DNA of 53,302 nt from Campylobacterales bacterium (GCA_014763895.1 JACXUM010000022.1:1-53302); one strand, 5' to 3'. Counted from the stretch's first letter, positions 27,890-36,773 are shown. Numbers and translations are program-made. Notes: generated by a model from the sequence alone, not told the origin.

Positions 27890-27921
27890 TTTTCGCACCC
27901 CCATTGCCTTGGGCGCGAAAA
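27890..27921. terminator. Bidirectional terminator between polX and the convergent gene
   Basis: TTTTCGC (27890-27896) and GCGAAAA (27915-27921) are perfect inverted copies, extended by an inner CCC/GGG pairing. The stem is flanked by T-rich sequence on the minus-strand side and A/T on the other, and it lies exactly between two convergent stop codons. Confidence 0.75.
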
Positions 27922-27923
27922 GA

Positions 27924-28367
27924 TTAAGCGAAGTGAGATAGGATTTTATCTTTATCTGTTTTAACAAGATCAGAAGCGACATTTTTAGTCAAAACTGCTT
28001 TAGTTGCCTGGCTAAGTTCATTTTCCAGTTCATGAGAGTGCTCTTTTGGGAATGCCAAAAAAAGCTGTGCAGGCTTCATTTCGTTTACGATCGCATCTAT
28101 ATCGTGTGCAATGTCTTTAACTGTTCGGTTTTCTCTTTCTTCTTTTAAATTATGGTTTTCAAGAGTACCCTGATGGAATCTTCCGGCACTGTCACTCACC
28201 ACTTCATTGATTTTTTTTCTACCGCTGATAAAGTTTTCATCATTGATCAATTTTAACGAATGAGAAATTTTTAATTCATTTCCTACCATTCCTTCATGTT
28301 TTTCAACATTATACGCTTTAAGCTCTCCTAAATCAGCTACGATAACGATAGTATTTTCTAATTTCAT
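27924..28367 (-). CDS. Host-attachment-family protein (eRF1-like domain)
   Basis: A protein of 147 residues. The sequence order VIVADLGELKAYNVEK, then VSDSAGRFHQGTLENHNLKEE, QLFLAFPKEHSHELE and KNVASDLVKTDKDKILSHF matches the family annotated as protein required for attachment to host cells, which is related to archaeal-type eRF1 domains. The family is widespread in free-living bacteria, so the name should not be read as virulence. A ribosome-associated or stress role is possible. No signal peptide; cytoplasmic. It ends against the polX terminator. Confidence 0.8.
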   Translation of the reverse strand: MKLENTIVIVADLGELKAYNVEKHEGMVGNELKISHSLKLINDENFISGRKKINEVVSDSAGRFHQGTLENHNLKEERENRTVKDIAHDIDAIVNEMKPAQLFLAFPKEHSHELENELSQATKAVLTKNVASDLVKTDKDKILSHFA

Positions 28368-28519
28368 AATTCTTCCTTCTTCCTAATTTCAGACAAGTTG
28401 ATTAAACTATCTAAAAAGTATGATAAATCAAATATGCTTTATTCTGAATGAAAACCTGTCACTTATACAATTACGCTATAATGGGCAAATTTTTTAGTAA
28501 TAAAAAGGATATGCAAAAA

Positions 28520-29050
28520 ATGGATAAGATCAAGATAGGTGTTGTTACTACAAGCGATAGAGCGAGTCAAGGCATTTATGAGGATATTTCAGGTGTAGCC
28601 ATTATGGATACCATGAAAGAGTATCTTTTAAATGAGTGTGAATACGTCTATCGTTGTATACCGGACGAACAAAATCTGATCGAAACCACGCTCATCGAGC
28701 TTTCACGCGATGAAAAATGCGATCTCATCGTTACAACAGGAGGAACCGGGCCTGCGCCAAGAGATGTCACAACAGAGGCTACAGAAAATGTATGCCAAAA
28801 ACTTCTTCCAGGTTTTGGTGAGCAGATGAGGGCAGTCAGCCTGCAGCATGTACCAACTGCCATCCTGTCACGCCAAACAGCTGGCATCTGCAACGGTTCG
28901 CTTATCATCAATCTTCCCGGAAAACCAAAATCTATCAGAGAGTGCCTTGATGCAGTGTTTCCTGCAGTACCATACTGTATCGATCTCATAGGCGGGCATT
29001 ACATGGAAGCCAATGAAGATGTCATTAAGGTTTTCAGACCTAAAAAGTAA
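28520..29050 (+). CDS. Molybdenum cofactor biosynthesis protein, MogA/MoaB family
   Basis: The ATG at 28520 was chosen because AAGGA lies 10 bases before it; upstream in-frame ATGs at 28448 and 28511 have no suitable site. The protein has 176 residues with the MPT-binding motif LIVTTGGTGPAPRDVT, the MogA-type LPGFGEQMR, and GSLIINLPGKPKSIRECL. It adenylylates molybdopterin before metal insertion. The length and the LPGFGEQMR loop favour MogA over MoaB, but the two are close. No other moa/moe gene is nearby. Confidence 0.88.
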   Translation: MDKIKIGVVTTSDRASQGIYEDISGVAIMDTMKEYLLNECEYVYRCIPDEQNLIETTLIELSRDEKCDLIVTTGGTGPAPRDVTTEATENVCQKLLPGFGEQMRAVSLQHVPTAILSRQTAGICNGSLIINLPGKPKSIRECLDAVFPAVPYCIDLIGGHYMEANEDVIKVFRPKK

Positions 29051-29076
29051 GCCAATATAGGGATATACTAAAAAAT

Positions 29077-29295
29077 ATGAATATAGATTTTATAGAAAAA
29101 AAACTGGGTGAAATCATTAAAGAACTTGAGACTGAAGCCATGCAGGTGATTAGTGATCAAATGTTGGATAAAAAACAGACCAATCTGCGTATGAAACCGC
29201 TTACATCGACCAAAAAAATACTCACTAACGCATTAGAGAGTATCAAAATGGTCAATGAACTTTCCCAACAGGAGATAGATGATGCAGCTCACTAA
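29077..29295 (+). CDS. Small conserved hypothetical protein
   Basis: A protein of 72 residues, almost entirely helical and charged, without Cys or membrane segment. I do not recognise it. It follows mogA by 26 bases and overlaps the next tiny membrane protein by 14 bases, so the pair is probably co-translated. Confidence 0.6.
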   Translation: MNIDFIEKKLGEIIKELETEAMQVISDQMLDKKQTNLRMKPLTSTKKILTNALESIKMVNELSQQEIDDAAH

Positions 29296-29437
29296 CGGTA
29301 CGGTTCTTTTACTTTTTTTCGTTGCGACTGCACTCTTTTTTTGGGGTGTATCCAAAGCAGTCCGTACACAAAAGAAGATCTACCTGCTTGCAATGCTGCC
29401 TTTCTTTTTGGGAATGATAGGAATGTTTTTACTATAG
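29282..29437 (+). CDS. Small two-helix membrane protein
   Basis: A frame of 51 residues starting at ATG 29282 inside the end of the preceding gene and ending TAG at 29435-29437. The ribosome site is the upstream ACAGGAGA, about 8 bases before the start. It has two hydrophobic helices (VLLLFFVATALFFWGV and LLAMLPFFLGMIGMFLL) joined by a basic loop (SKAVRTQKK), giving a hairpin topology with the loop in the cytoplasm. The good ribosome site and the coupling support a real gene. Function unknown. Confidence 0.65.
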   Translation: MQLTNGTVLLLFFVATALFFWGVSKAVRTQKKIYLLAMLPFFLGMIGMFLL

Positions 29438-29460
29438 ATCCCTCTTTTTTCTAAAAGAAC

Positions 29461-30147
29461 TCAATCTCTCATACTTGTCATTCCTGCCCCCAACCAGTCT
29501 TGTATACCGCCTCGGTACCATTTGATATTTTCAGGCGGATATCCAATCTCAAGCAGGGCATTGATCATATGTGATGACTGCCCGCACCACGGTCCATTAC
29601 AAAAAACCAGTATCGTTTTTGCATTGTCAAAATCAAACTCATTATCTTTTAGAATCTTTACATCCAGCATTTTCATTGCATATTCAAATTCCTCTTTAAA
29701 CAATGTTCTATCCTGAAAGTAGGGGTAAGGCATGTTGATCGCTCCTGGTATCGTACGATATTCGTACCATTCATCATTTCGTGCATCTATCAGCATTAGT
29801 CTATTGTTATTTTTCATATCCTTGATAAAAGCAAGAACTTCAAGTTCCCCGTATGTTTCAATATCTTCATCCAACTGTATAGGCTGAAGATGGCCTGATG
29901 TATGGACAAAAGTGGATTTACAAGCTTGTGGAACCTTTGTATTGGCGTAGTTTCCTGTCCAGACCGTTTCATTCGTAATTGGGATCTTGGCGCATTCATC
30001 AGGGATGTGACGCTTCACAAGAATGGTTTTTTCTTTTCCATCTCCATTGGTAACTTTCATAGGGACACCTTGATACTCCAATCCTTCCCCTCCATACAGA
30101 CTCATGCAACCCAATAAGATCAAATAAATCATATTTTTTTCAATCAT
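29461..30147 (-). CDS. Periplasmic rhodanese-domain protein, copy A
   Basis: ATG at 30147 with AAAGGATAC upstream; the longer frame to 30192 lacks a site. The protein has 228 residues. A signal peptide ends near SLYGGE. An N-terminal region of about 100 residues contains WTGNYANTKVPQACKST and HTSGHLQPIQL, followed by the rhodanese domain: LMLIDARNDEWYEYRTIPGA and the active loop VFCNGPWCGQS with two Cys, then WYRGGIQDWLGAGM. It is similar throughout to its neighbour at 30200-30868, so the pair is a tandem duplication. It may handle sulfane sulfur or thiosulfate in the periplasm, as expected in a sulfur oxidiser. Confidence 0.85.
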   Translation of the reverse strand: MIEKNMIYLILLGCMSLYGGEGLEYQGVPMKVTNGDGKEKTILVKRHIPDECAKIPITNETVWTGNYANTKVPQACKSTFVHTSGHLQPIQLDEDIETYGELEVLAFIKDMKNNNRLMLIDARNDEWYEYRTIPGAINMPYPYFQDRTLFKEEFEYAMKMLDVKILKDNEFDFDNAKTILVFCNGPWCGQSSHMINALLEIGYPPENIKWYRGGIQDWLGAGMTSMRD

Positions 30148-30199
30148 CTTGTATCCTTTTTTATCTTTGCTCCATTCAAAATCAACATTCAAATAAAAA

Positions 30200-30868
30200 T
30201 TAATTTCTCGTACCTGTCATTCCCGCACCCAACCAATGCTGCAGACCTCCCCGGTACCATTTTATCTTGTCATGGGGATAACCGATCTCAATGAGTGCCT
30301 TTACCATCGATACAGATTGGCTGCACCAGGGGCCGTTGCAAAACACAACGATCGTTTTGGCATTGCTGAAATCGTAAATATCCTCATCTTTGATCTTCAC
30401 ACCGAGTTTTTTCATAGCATTTTCAAATTCAAAAACAAAATGATCTCTGTATTTGATATATTCAAAAGGGATATTGACTGCACCGGGGATAGTAAGATAT
30501 TCAAACCACTCTTCTTTTCTCCCATCAATAAGCATCAGATGATCATCTTCCTGCATCTCTTTGATAAAGGCTAAAACTTCAAGCTCTCCGTATGTTTCAA
30601 CATCGACATCCAACTTCATAGGTTGAAGATGACCTGTTGTATGAACATAAGTGGATTTACATCCATCGGGAACTTTTGGATCGGCGTAATTGCCAGTCCA
30701 AACTATCTCATTTACGATAGGGAGCTTTGCACATTCATCAGGAATATAGCGTTTTACAACAAATTGTTTTTTACCGTTTTTGACTGATACACCTTCATAT
30801 TCAAAACCAATAGAGTCACCTATAAGTTGAATCGTGGGTACTATCAAAAACCATAGGTAACTTTTCAT
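30200..30868 (-). CDS. Periplasmic rhodanese-domain protein, copy B
   Basis: ATG at 30868 after AAGGGG; 222 residues. A signal peptide is followed by the same N-terminal region as copy A (WTGNYADPKVPDGCKST, HTTGHLQPMKL), then LMLIDGRKEEWFEYLTIPGA and the active loop VFCNGPWCSQS. Copy B precedes copy A by 52 bases on one strand. The catalytic Cys and the second Cys four residues later are kept in both copies, so neither looks dead. The N-terminal segment is not a second rhodanese domain that I can recognise. Confidence 0.85.
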   Translation of the reverse strand: MKSYLWFLIVPTIQLIGDSIGFEYEGVSVKNGKKQFVVKRYIPDECAKLPIVNEIVWTGNYADPKVPDGCKSTYVHTTGHLQPMKLDVDVETYGELEVLAFIKEMQEDDHLMLIDGRKEEWFEYLTIPGAVNIPFEYIKYRDHFVFEFENAMKKLGVKIKDEDIYDFSNAKTIVVFCNGPWCSQSVSMVKALIEIGYPHDKIKWYRGGLQHWLGAGMTGTRN

Positions 30869-30967
30869 CTCAAACCCCTTACTTGTTTCTATGATATCAA
30901 TAAATGTGTGCAATGAGAGTGGAATTGTTAAATTTTCATAATCTGAATGAAAGTTGTTTAAAGCAGA

Positions 30968-31101
30968 CTATATTCCACTCACTCCCAAGCTCCAGAGACT
31001 GTAAAAGAACTAAAAAGAGCGGTAAAACAAAAGAGTTTTTGATTGATCGGTGTTTGGAAGGTATTCCATATCGGGAGATATGGAACAAGATGAAAAGTTA
31101 G
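30968..31101 (+). pseudogene. Possible remnant of a small gene, frameshifted
   Basis: Two overlapping frames read like adjoining pieces of one protein: YSTHSQAPETVKELKRAVKQ in one, then KEFLIDRCLEGIPYREIWNK in the next, with the switch in an A-rich tract near 31024-31034. The frames have no good start or ribosome site. The stop at 31099-31101 overlaps the sulP stop. I cannot name the family. It may equally be chance coding text in an intergenic region. Confidence 0.3.
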
Positions 31102-32681
31102 ATATTCGCTGCGACCTTATAGGTCGGATCATCCTCTTCATAAGTGCAGAAAGGTCCGGCACTTTTGAGTACTTTTTTACAGTCGTTTGATAGATGTCTA
31201 AGCGTAAGTTTTTTGCCTGCTTTTTGGTATTTGTCTGTCAAAGCATCGATCGCTTCTGTTCCTGAACTGTCCATAACCCTTGCATTCTTAAAATCGATGA
31301 TAACTTCCTGTGGATCGTTTTCCACATCGAACTGCTCGTTAAATGAGGTAACGGAAGCAAAAAAGAGTGGGCCATCGAGAAGATAAATCTTTTTACCGGA
31401 TTCATCCAAAGCAGTTTTTGCCGAGATCTTTGCATGTTTCCATGCAAAAACAAGCGCAGATATAATGATCCCTGCGATCACTGCCGTCGCAAGATCTGCT
31501 AATACCGTGATGATCGTTACTGCAATGAGCACGAAAGCATCCGAACGCGGCATATACTTCAAACGTCTAGCCGAAGAAAACTCAAATGTTCCGATACTTA
31601 CCATGAACATGATCCCGACCAAAACCGCTACAGGAATAACGGCTATGATATCAGAGAAACTGACGACAAGAATGATGAGAAGCATTGCCGCAGTAAATGA
31701 AGAAAGACGTCCCAGACCGCCTGAAGTAAAGTTGATGACACTTTGACCGATCATCGCACATCCTGCCATTCCTCCGAACAGTCCCGATGCAACATTTCCC
31801 GTACCAAGCGCGATACACTCCTGGTTGCCTGAACCGCGTTCGCCTCCCATTTCATCAAGTACAGAAAGTGTCAAAAGGGACTCGATCAATCCTACAAGGG
31901 CTACGATAACCGCAATAGGAAGAATGATCGACAGTGACTCCCAAGTAAATAATGTCATATCAGGCATCACAAGAGCAGGGAATGAAACATTTGAAAGATC
32001 GGCAAGATCACCGACTACTTTTGTATCAATATCCCCGAAATAGACCACAAGTGTCATGACTATGATCGCGACTAGTCCCGCCGGCACGGCTTTGGTGATC
32101 TTTGGCAAAAAATACATCGTTGCCATCGTGATAGCGATAATGATATACATCACATAGTTTTCTGTGAAACTTGCAAAGAAAACATTTATCCAACTGCTAT
32201 AGTTTTCTACATTTTGTGGTGCCAAAAATTTGAGCTGTGCCAATGCGATGACGATAGCCAAACCATTAACGAAGCCAAATAGGGCAGGCTGAGGGACCAA
32301 ACGGATGAATTTTCCCATTTTCAGTACACCTATGAGTACCTGTATCGCTCCAGCGACGATCGAAGTAAAGAGTATGTAATGCAGGATCATCATAGACAGT
32401 GCCTCTTTATCCAAATCTGGATAGAGATTTGCCACAGCGATCCCCAGAGAGACGAACACAACGGCAACTGATCCTGTTGCACCGGAGATCATCCCCGGTT
32501 TCCCGCCGAGGATAGAGGTAATGAGACCTATGATAAATGCCCCATAAAGCCCAACAATGGGTGAAACACCCGCAATAAACGCAAAAGCGATCGCTTCAGG
32601 AATCAGTGCAACGGCAACCAATGCACCGGAGAGGATGTCGTTTTTGATGTTTTGCGTAGAGTAGTTTTGAAGATTGATCAA
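31098..32681 (-). CDS. SulP-family anion transporter with STAS domain
   Basis: A protein of 527 residues starting at TTG 32681, with AAGGA 7 bases upstream. The SulP core has about 11-12 helices and the motif ALIPEAIAFAFIAGVSPIVGLYGAF near the N-terminus, and GMAGCAMIGQSVIN in the middle. A cytoplasmic STAS domain covers about 420-510 (VIIDFKNARVMDSSGTEAIDAL). The substrate may be sulfate, bicarbonate or another anion; no partner gene such as carbonic anhydrase is next to it. Confidence 0.9.
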   Translation of the reverse strand: MINLQNYSTQNIKNDILSGALVAVALIPEAIAFAFIAGVSPIVGLYGAFIIGLITSILGGKPGMISGATGSVAVVFVSLGIAVANLYPDLDKEALSMMILHYILFTSIVAGAIQVLIGVLKMGKFIRLVPQPALFGFVNGLAIVIALAQLKFLAPQNVENYSSWINVFFASFTENYVMYIIIAITMATMYFLPKITKAVPAGLVAIIVMTLVVYFGDIDTKVVGDLADLSNVSFPALVMPDMTLFTWESLSIILPIAVIVALVGLIESLLTLSVLDEMGGERGSGNQECIALGTGNVASGLFGGMAGCAMIGQSVINFTSGGLGRLSSFTAAMLLIILVVSFSDIIAVIPVAVLVGIMFMVSIGTFEFSSARRLKYMPRSDAFVLIAVTIITVLADLATAVIAGIIISALVFAWKHAKISAKTALDESGKKIYLLDGPLFFASVTSFNEQFDVENDPQEVIIDFKNARVMDSSGTEAIDALTDKYQKAGKKLTLRHLSNDCKKVLKSAGPFCTYEEDDPTYKVAANI

Positions 32682-32760
32682 AAGTCGTTCCTTATAAAAT
32701 AATGGACGAATTCTAACATATTAGTTTTAGAGAACCCTCCCAAAAAGGAGTTTGTATCTT

Positions 32761-34215
32761 CTAGAAAGCGTTGGGGTATGCTACGTTCCTATCTGCAAGC
32801 GACTCAGGATATGCGCGTTCTTTCGCAATTTTTCTTGCAAGTGTATTGATCGCTTCTTCTTGTAGATTTTTAAGATGTTGCAGCTCTCTTTTTCCACATA
32901 CTGAGCCATCAAGATATCCAAGTTTTATCAATTCTCTAACGATAGCATCGATCATATCCAGTATAGAAGAGACCTTGACGATCTCACATCGTGCATAATG
33001 CTCCATAGGGAAAGAGACCTCTGCTACACGTAAAGTCGGATCATCTCCAGGGATCTGCTGTGCACCAAAAAGTGGTTTGGAACCGACTTTGGCATCGGCA
33101 AAACCGGGGATAAACCTTGAGATATGCCGGATAGCACTCTGGGTACGCTCTTTTGTTTCTTCCTGGCTCCACGCTTTTTCTATCTTTTGCATAAAGTTAC
33201 GTCCAAGCTGGGGCTGACAGCTCAAAGGAGTGTTTGCCACCAACCCGTCAGGATAAAGCGTGATATCTTTTGTCATGCCATGTAGCTGAAAATAACCGCC
33301 GGGGTAGGGAGTGAACTGTGCCATTCCCCTTGGCGTACCGCGTTCGCCGTGGAACACTATCTCCGGCCAAAGTGTATCTTCACTTTTTTCCCATCGGCTG
33401 ACGTAGGCCGCTTTAAACTCCACCATACGCTCGCATGGTGCGCCTACCATATCATCGATCTTTCCAGTTCTAAAACCCGAAGCATTGATGAGATAGTCAA
33501 AATGTTCCTTTTGACTCACTGCATCTTTTTCATACTGCACAATCCATCCGTCATTTGTTCTTTCCTGTGAAATATCACTGACTGTGGTAGCAAATCGAAC
33601 ATGACAGCTCCCTATCTCTCTCAGTGCCAAAGTGATCCCGGCACCTGCCCTGAAAAGGTTAAGCCCATATTCCTGTACAAGGATAACAGGGAACTGGATA
33701 GTATTCAGATCGACACTCTTGGCAAAAGGAATGAGCCACTCATCGGCACGAAAAGGTTTTTTGACCAAAGGCCGTTTCTTAAGAGCTTCGATTTTCTCTT
33801 TGTCGTAAAGTCTGTAGTACTCGGCTGCTTCGCCTAGGACCTTGTTAGCGGGGTCTTTTTCTATGAGTTTTGCATACTCATTTTTCAGTTTTTCTAAACG
33901 CGGCAAAAGATGGCTGGCACTTTTAGTACAATCAACCGGTATCGCTATCACAGTAGGACGATAATCCACACAGAAAGGATAAAATCGTAAAAAGTCTATG
34001 GACTGACGCAACAGTGTGATACACTGCTCATCAGAGATATCCGGGTAGAGGTTACCGCCTGCATGAAGATGGCACCACGGCGGTCCGTTGACAAGGCTTT
34101 CTTCTTTTTCAAAGAGCGTAACCTTCAATCCCATTTCGCTTAAATAAAGAGCAGTGGATGCTCCGGCTATCCCTCCCCCTATGACAGCAATCTTGGCATT
34201 TTGTTTTAACATCAT
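32761..34215 (-). CDS. FAD-dependent oxidoreductase (DAO-like)
   Basis: A protein of 484 residues. The N-terminal dinucleotide motif reads IAVIGGGIAGASTALYLSEMG, followed by the acidic ribose-binding end (FEKE). A second conserved glycine region is DYLINASGFRTGKI. The middle holds GERGTPRGMAQFTPYPGGY, and the C-terminus is helical. The start ATG directly follows the gph stop (TAAATG), and a second ATG is 3 bases on. The substrate is unknown; a DAO-fold amine or hydroxy-acid oxidase is possible. Coupling with gph hints at 2-hydroxy-acid (glycolate) metabolism, which is inference only. Confidence 0.8.
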   Translation of the reverse strand: MMLKQNAKIAVIGGGIAGASTALYLSEMGLKVTLFEKEESLVNGPPWCHLHAGGNLYPDISDEQCITLLRQSIDFLRFYPFCVDYRPTVIAIPVDCTKSASHLLPRLEKLKNEYAKLIEKDPANKVLGEAAEYYRLYDKEKIEALKKRPLVKKPFRADEWLIPFAKSVDLNTIQFPVILVQEYGLNLFRAGAGITLALREIGSCHVRFATTVSDISQERTNDGWIVQYEKDAVSQKEHFDYLINASGFRTGKIDDMVGAPCERMVEFKAAYVSRWEKSEDTLWPEIVFHGERGTPRGMAQFTPYPGGYFQLHGMTKDITLYPDGLVANTPLSCQPQLGRNFMQKIEKAWSQEETKERTQSAIRHISRFIPGFADAKVGSKPLFGAQQIPGDDPTLRVAEVSFPMEHYARCEIVKVSSILDMIDAIVRELIKLGYLDGSVCGKRELQHLKNLQEEAINTLARKIAKERAYPESLADRNVAYPNAF

Positions 34216-34902
34216 TTACACTCTTGTTCCAAAAAGCCTAACAATATCACCAAAGTCATCCACGACTGCTTCAGGCTCATACGTTCGGATATCCTCACCA
34301 TAGTTATATCCGTAGGTTACGCCGATACTTTGCATATTTGCCGTTTTTGCAGCCAAAAGATCATTTTTGGAATCTCCGACCATCACACATTTTTCTACAG
34401 GCACGTTCAGTCTGTCGCAAACATGGATAAGCGGAGCAGGGTCAGGTTTTTTTTGCGGAAGCGAGTCTCCGCCCAACCAAAATTCAAAAAGACCTTCAAG
34501 TTCCAATCCCTTTAAGATAGGCTCTACAAAAGCAAACGGCTTATTGGTCACGATCACAAGTCTATAACCTTCAGCTTTCAATGTATGGAGTGTATCTGAA
34601 ACATTGGGGAAGGCAAACGTACCGATGCAGAGGTTCTGTCCATAGTAATTCAAAAAGATCTCCAAGGCTTTTGCAACAAATGTATCGTCGAGTGTTTCAT
34701 CGATATCCATATTGCCTGACAAGGCGCGTTTTACAAGTACCTGTGCGCCGTTTCCAACCCATCCTCGAACAACTGATTCGTCAAAAGTAGGGCGGTACAA
34801 AGCCGTCAACATACGGTTTATCGCCAAAGCAAGATCAGGAACACTATCGATCAGTGTACCGTCAAGATCAAAGATAATTACCTCTTTATCACTAAATTTC
34901 AC
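34216..34902 (-). CDS. gph: Phosphoglycolate phosphatase-type HAD hydrolase
   Basis: GTG at 34902 is chosen because AAAGG lies 8 bases before it; TTG at 34908 is too close. About 228 residues. HAD motifs are present: IIFDLDGTLIDS (I), VIVTNKP (II), the Lys in PQKKPDPAP (III) and MVGDSKNDLLAAK (IV), with a helical cap between I and II. It would salvage 2-phosphoglycolate from DNA repair or oxygenation. It is directly upstream of the FAD oxidoreductase with no gap, and divergent from proB across about 195 bases. Confidence 0.88.
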   Translation of the reverse strand: MKFSDKEVIIFDLDGTLIDSVPDLALAINRMLTALYRPTFDESVVRGWVGNGAQVLVKRALSGNMDIDETLDDTFVAKALEIFLNYYGQNLCIGTFAFPNVSDTLHTLKAEGYRLVIVTNKPFAFVEPILKGLELEGLFEFWLGGDSLPQKKPDPAPLIHVCDRLNVPVEKCVMVGDSKNDLLAAKTANMQSIGVTYGYNYGEDIRTYEPEAVVDDFGDIVRLFGTRV

Positions 34903-35097
34903 TATCAAAACCTTTATATCATTTGCCGGGAGTATACAAAAACAGGTTTGGATTTGGCTTAAATAACCTTACAAATCATATAAACCATAACCCTTTATTG
35001 CATGGTTGTTTCAAACGATTTTACCGGACATTAAAACAATTATGGTATTTTGATGTTAGCTCACGAACTAAATAATTTTAATCTAAAAAGGAATTTT

Positions 35098-35868
35098 ATG
35101 CAGCGAATCGTTATTAAAGTAGGGAGTGCCGTACTGACAGAAAACAACAAGATCGCTAAAGCCAGAATGCTCAATCTGGTTTCCCTGATCTCAAAACTTA
35201 AATCCTCATATGATGTCGTACTTGTCACCTCAGGAGCCGTTGCTGCCGGATATTCGGCACTTAAACTGGATAAGAAAAAACATATAGGCAAAAAAGCTCT
35301 GGCATCTGCAGGACAACCTATACTCATGGCATCCTATAAAAAGAAATTTGACATTTTCGAGATTGATATCGCCCAAATCCTTTTAACCGAAGATGACTTT
35401 GACTCTCGTAGACGTACCAAAATGTTTCAAGAGATCATCGATGCACTGCTTGAAAATAAGATATTACCCATTATCAACGAAAACGACATTACCTCCACTC
35501 CTGAACAGCTTTTCGGAGACAACGATCAACTCTCTGCCAATGTCGCACATGCGGTGAATGCCGATCTGCTGGTTATACTGAGTGATATCGATGGCTATTA
35601 TGATAAAAATCCCAAAGAAAACAGCGATGCGAAGATCTATAAAACGATCACCGAACTCTCACCTGAAGTACTCCAGGAGGTTACAACACCGAACAACGAA
35701 TTTGCAACAGGAGGCATCGTCACCAAGCTAAAAGCAGCAGACTATATGATGAAACACCATAGAAAAATGTTCTTATGCAGCGGTTTTGATCTGGCAGCAG
35801 CAGAATCTTTTCTTTTGAAACACCAACAAACATTAGGTACACTTTTTACCTATGAAAAACATAAATAA
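35098..35868 (+). CDS. proB: Glutamate 5-kinase, short form without PUA domain
   Basis: ATG at 35098 follows AAAGGA at good spacing; the longer frame to 35050 has none. The protein has 256 residues, against about 367 for E. coli ProB, because the C-terminal PUA domain is absent, as in other Campylobacterota. The amino acid kinase fold is clear: RIVIKVGSAVLT, VTSGAVAAG, NENDITSTPEQLFGDNDQLSA and LSDIDGYY. It phosphorylates glutamate, the first step of proline synthesis. proA is not in the window. The gene is convergent with korB. Confidence 0.92.
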   Translation: MQRIVIKVGSAVLTENNKIAKARMLNLVSLISKLKSSYDVVLVTSGAVAAGYSALKLDKKKHIGKKALASAGQPILMASYKKKFDIFEIDIAQILLTEDDFDSRRRTKMFQEIIDALLENKILPIINENDITSTPEQLFGDNDQLSANVAHAVNADLLVILSDIDGYYDKNPKENSDAKIYKTITELSPEVLQEVTTPNNEFATGGIVTKLKAADYMMKHHRKMFLCSGFDLAAAESFLLKHQQTLGTLFTYEKHK

Positions 35869-35921
35869 ATCGGAACGGGTTAAACTCATTCCTGTTGATA
35901 AAAAATGAGATATTTAGTAAA

Positions 35922-36773
35922 TTAGTAACCATTAAAGAGTTCCTGTATCTTTGAAAGGTCATGCTGGGTTTGATAAAGCGGTCTTGTATCTTTGCCTCGG
36001 AGATGCTCTTCAAAGGTTGCATGATGTTCTTTGTCCTGATAGATGATGCCCAAAGGCATCGGCATAGTCTCGAATGCTTTTTTAATGGCTTTGTCGAAAT
36101 CTGTATGATCATATGTATCATCAAGGATATAGGTATTCTCTTTAAACCATTGATAGGTGTTGATTTTATTAAAGGTTACGCAGGGCTGGAAAATATCTAC
36201 CAACGCATAGCCGCGATGGATGAAAGCAGCCTTCACGACTTCCTTGGCATGGGCATAATTACCGATATTGACACGGGAAACAAATCCTGCTTTCAATGAG
36301 AGTGCGACACCCAGCGGATTGAACGGTTCATTGCTCACACCGCTGACCTGTACTTTGGTGATGAAACCTTGCTGGCTGGTCGGGGAGGCCTGTCCTTTGG
36401 TTAGACCGTAGACCATATTGTTATGTACGATATGGATAATGTCTGGATTGCGTCTGATCGTATGAAGGAAATGGTTACCTCCCTCACCGTACATATCCCC
36501 GTCACCTCCCTCGGCGATCACTGTCAGTTCGGGATTGGCTGCCTTGATCGCTGTTGCGACAGGAAGCGCTCTTCCGTGCAATCCACCGAACATATTTGTA
36601 TCCACATAATAGGGTGTTTTGGCAGCCTGCCCGATCCCAGATACCATGACAATCTGCTGTTTTGGAACGGCCAAATCTTCCAACACTTCTTTGATAAGTT
36701 TCAAAATACCGAAATTCCCGCATCCCGGGCACCACGCGACATCAACATTTTCTCTCTCAAATATGTTCTGCAT
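35922..36773 (-). CDS. korB: 2-oxoacid:acceptor oxidoreductase beta subunit (KorB-like)
   Basis: The start ATG at 36773 overlaps the stop of the upstream gene as TGATG, with AAAGGA 6 bases before; a longer reading from 36779 is possible but poorly spaced. The protein has 283 residues. The thiamine diphosphate site is complete: WCPGCGNFGI, GIGQAAK, LHGRALPVATAIKAANP, and GDGDMYGEGGNHFLH with NNMVYGLTKGQASPTS. The motif order fits 2-oxoglutarate (or branched 2-oxoacid) oxidoreductases. It provides the catalytic TPP subunit for the fused gamma-alpha protein. No separate ferredoxin-like delta subunit is encoded next to it. Confidence 0.92.
   Translation of the reverse strand: MQNIFERENVDVAWCPGCGNFGILKLIKEVLEDLAVPKQQIVMVSGIGQAAKTPYYVDTNMFGGLHGRALPVATAIKAANPELTVIAEGGDGDMYGEGGNHFLHTIRRNPDIIHIVHNNMVYGLTKGQASPTSQQGFITKVQVSGVSNEPFNPLGVALSLKAGFVSRVNIGNYAHAKEVVKAAFIHRGYALVDIFQPCVTFNKINTYQWFKENTYILDDTYDHTDFDKAIKKAFETMPMPLGIIYQDKEHHATFEEHLRGKDTRPLYQTQHDLSKIQELFNGY

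Noticed and set aside
27924-28367. Host-attachment protein read as a virulence factor
   Set aside because: The family is widespread in free-living bacteria and related to eRF1-like domains. Nothing else in the window suggests a host.
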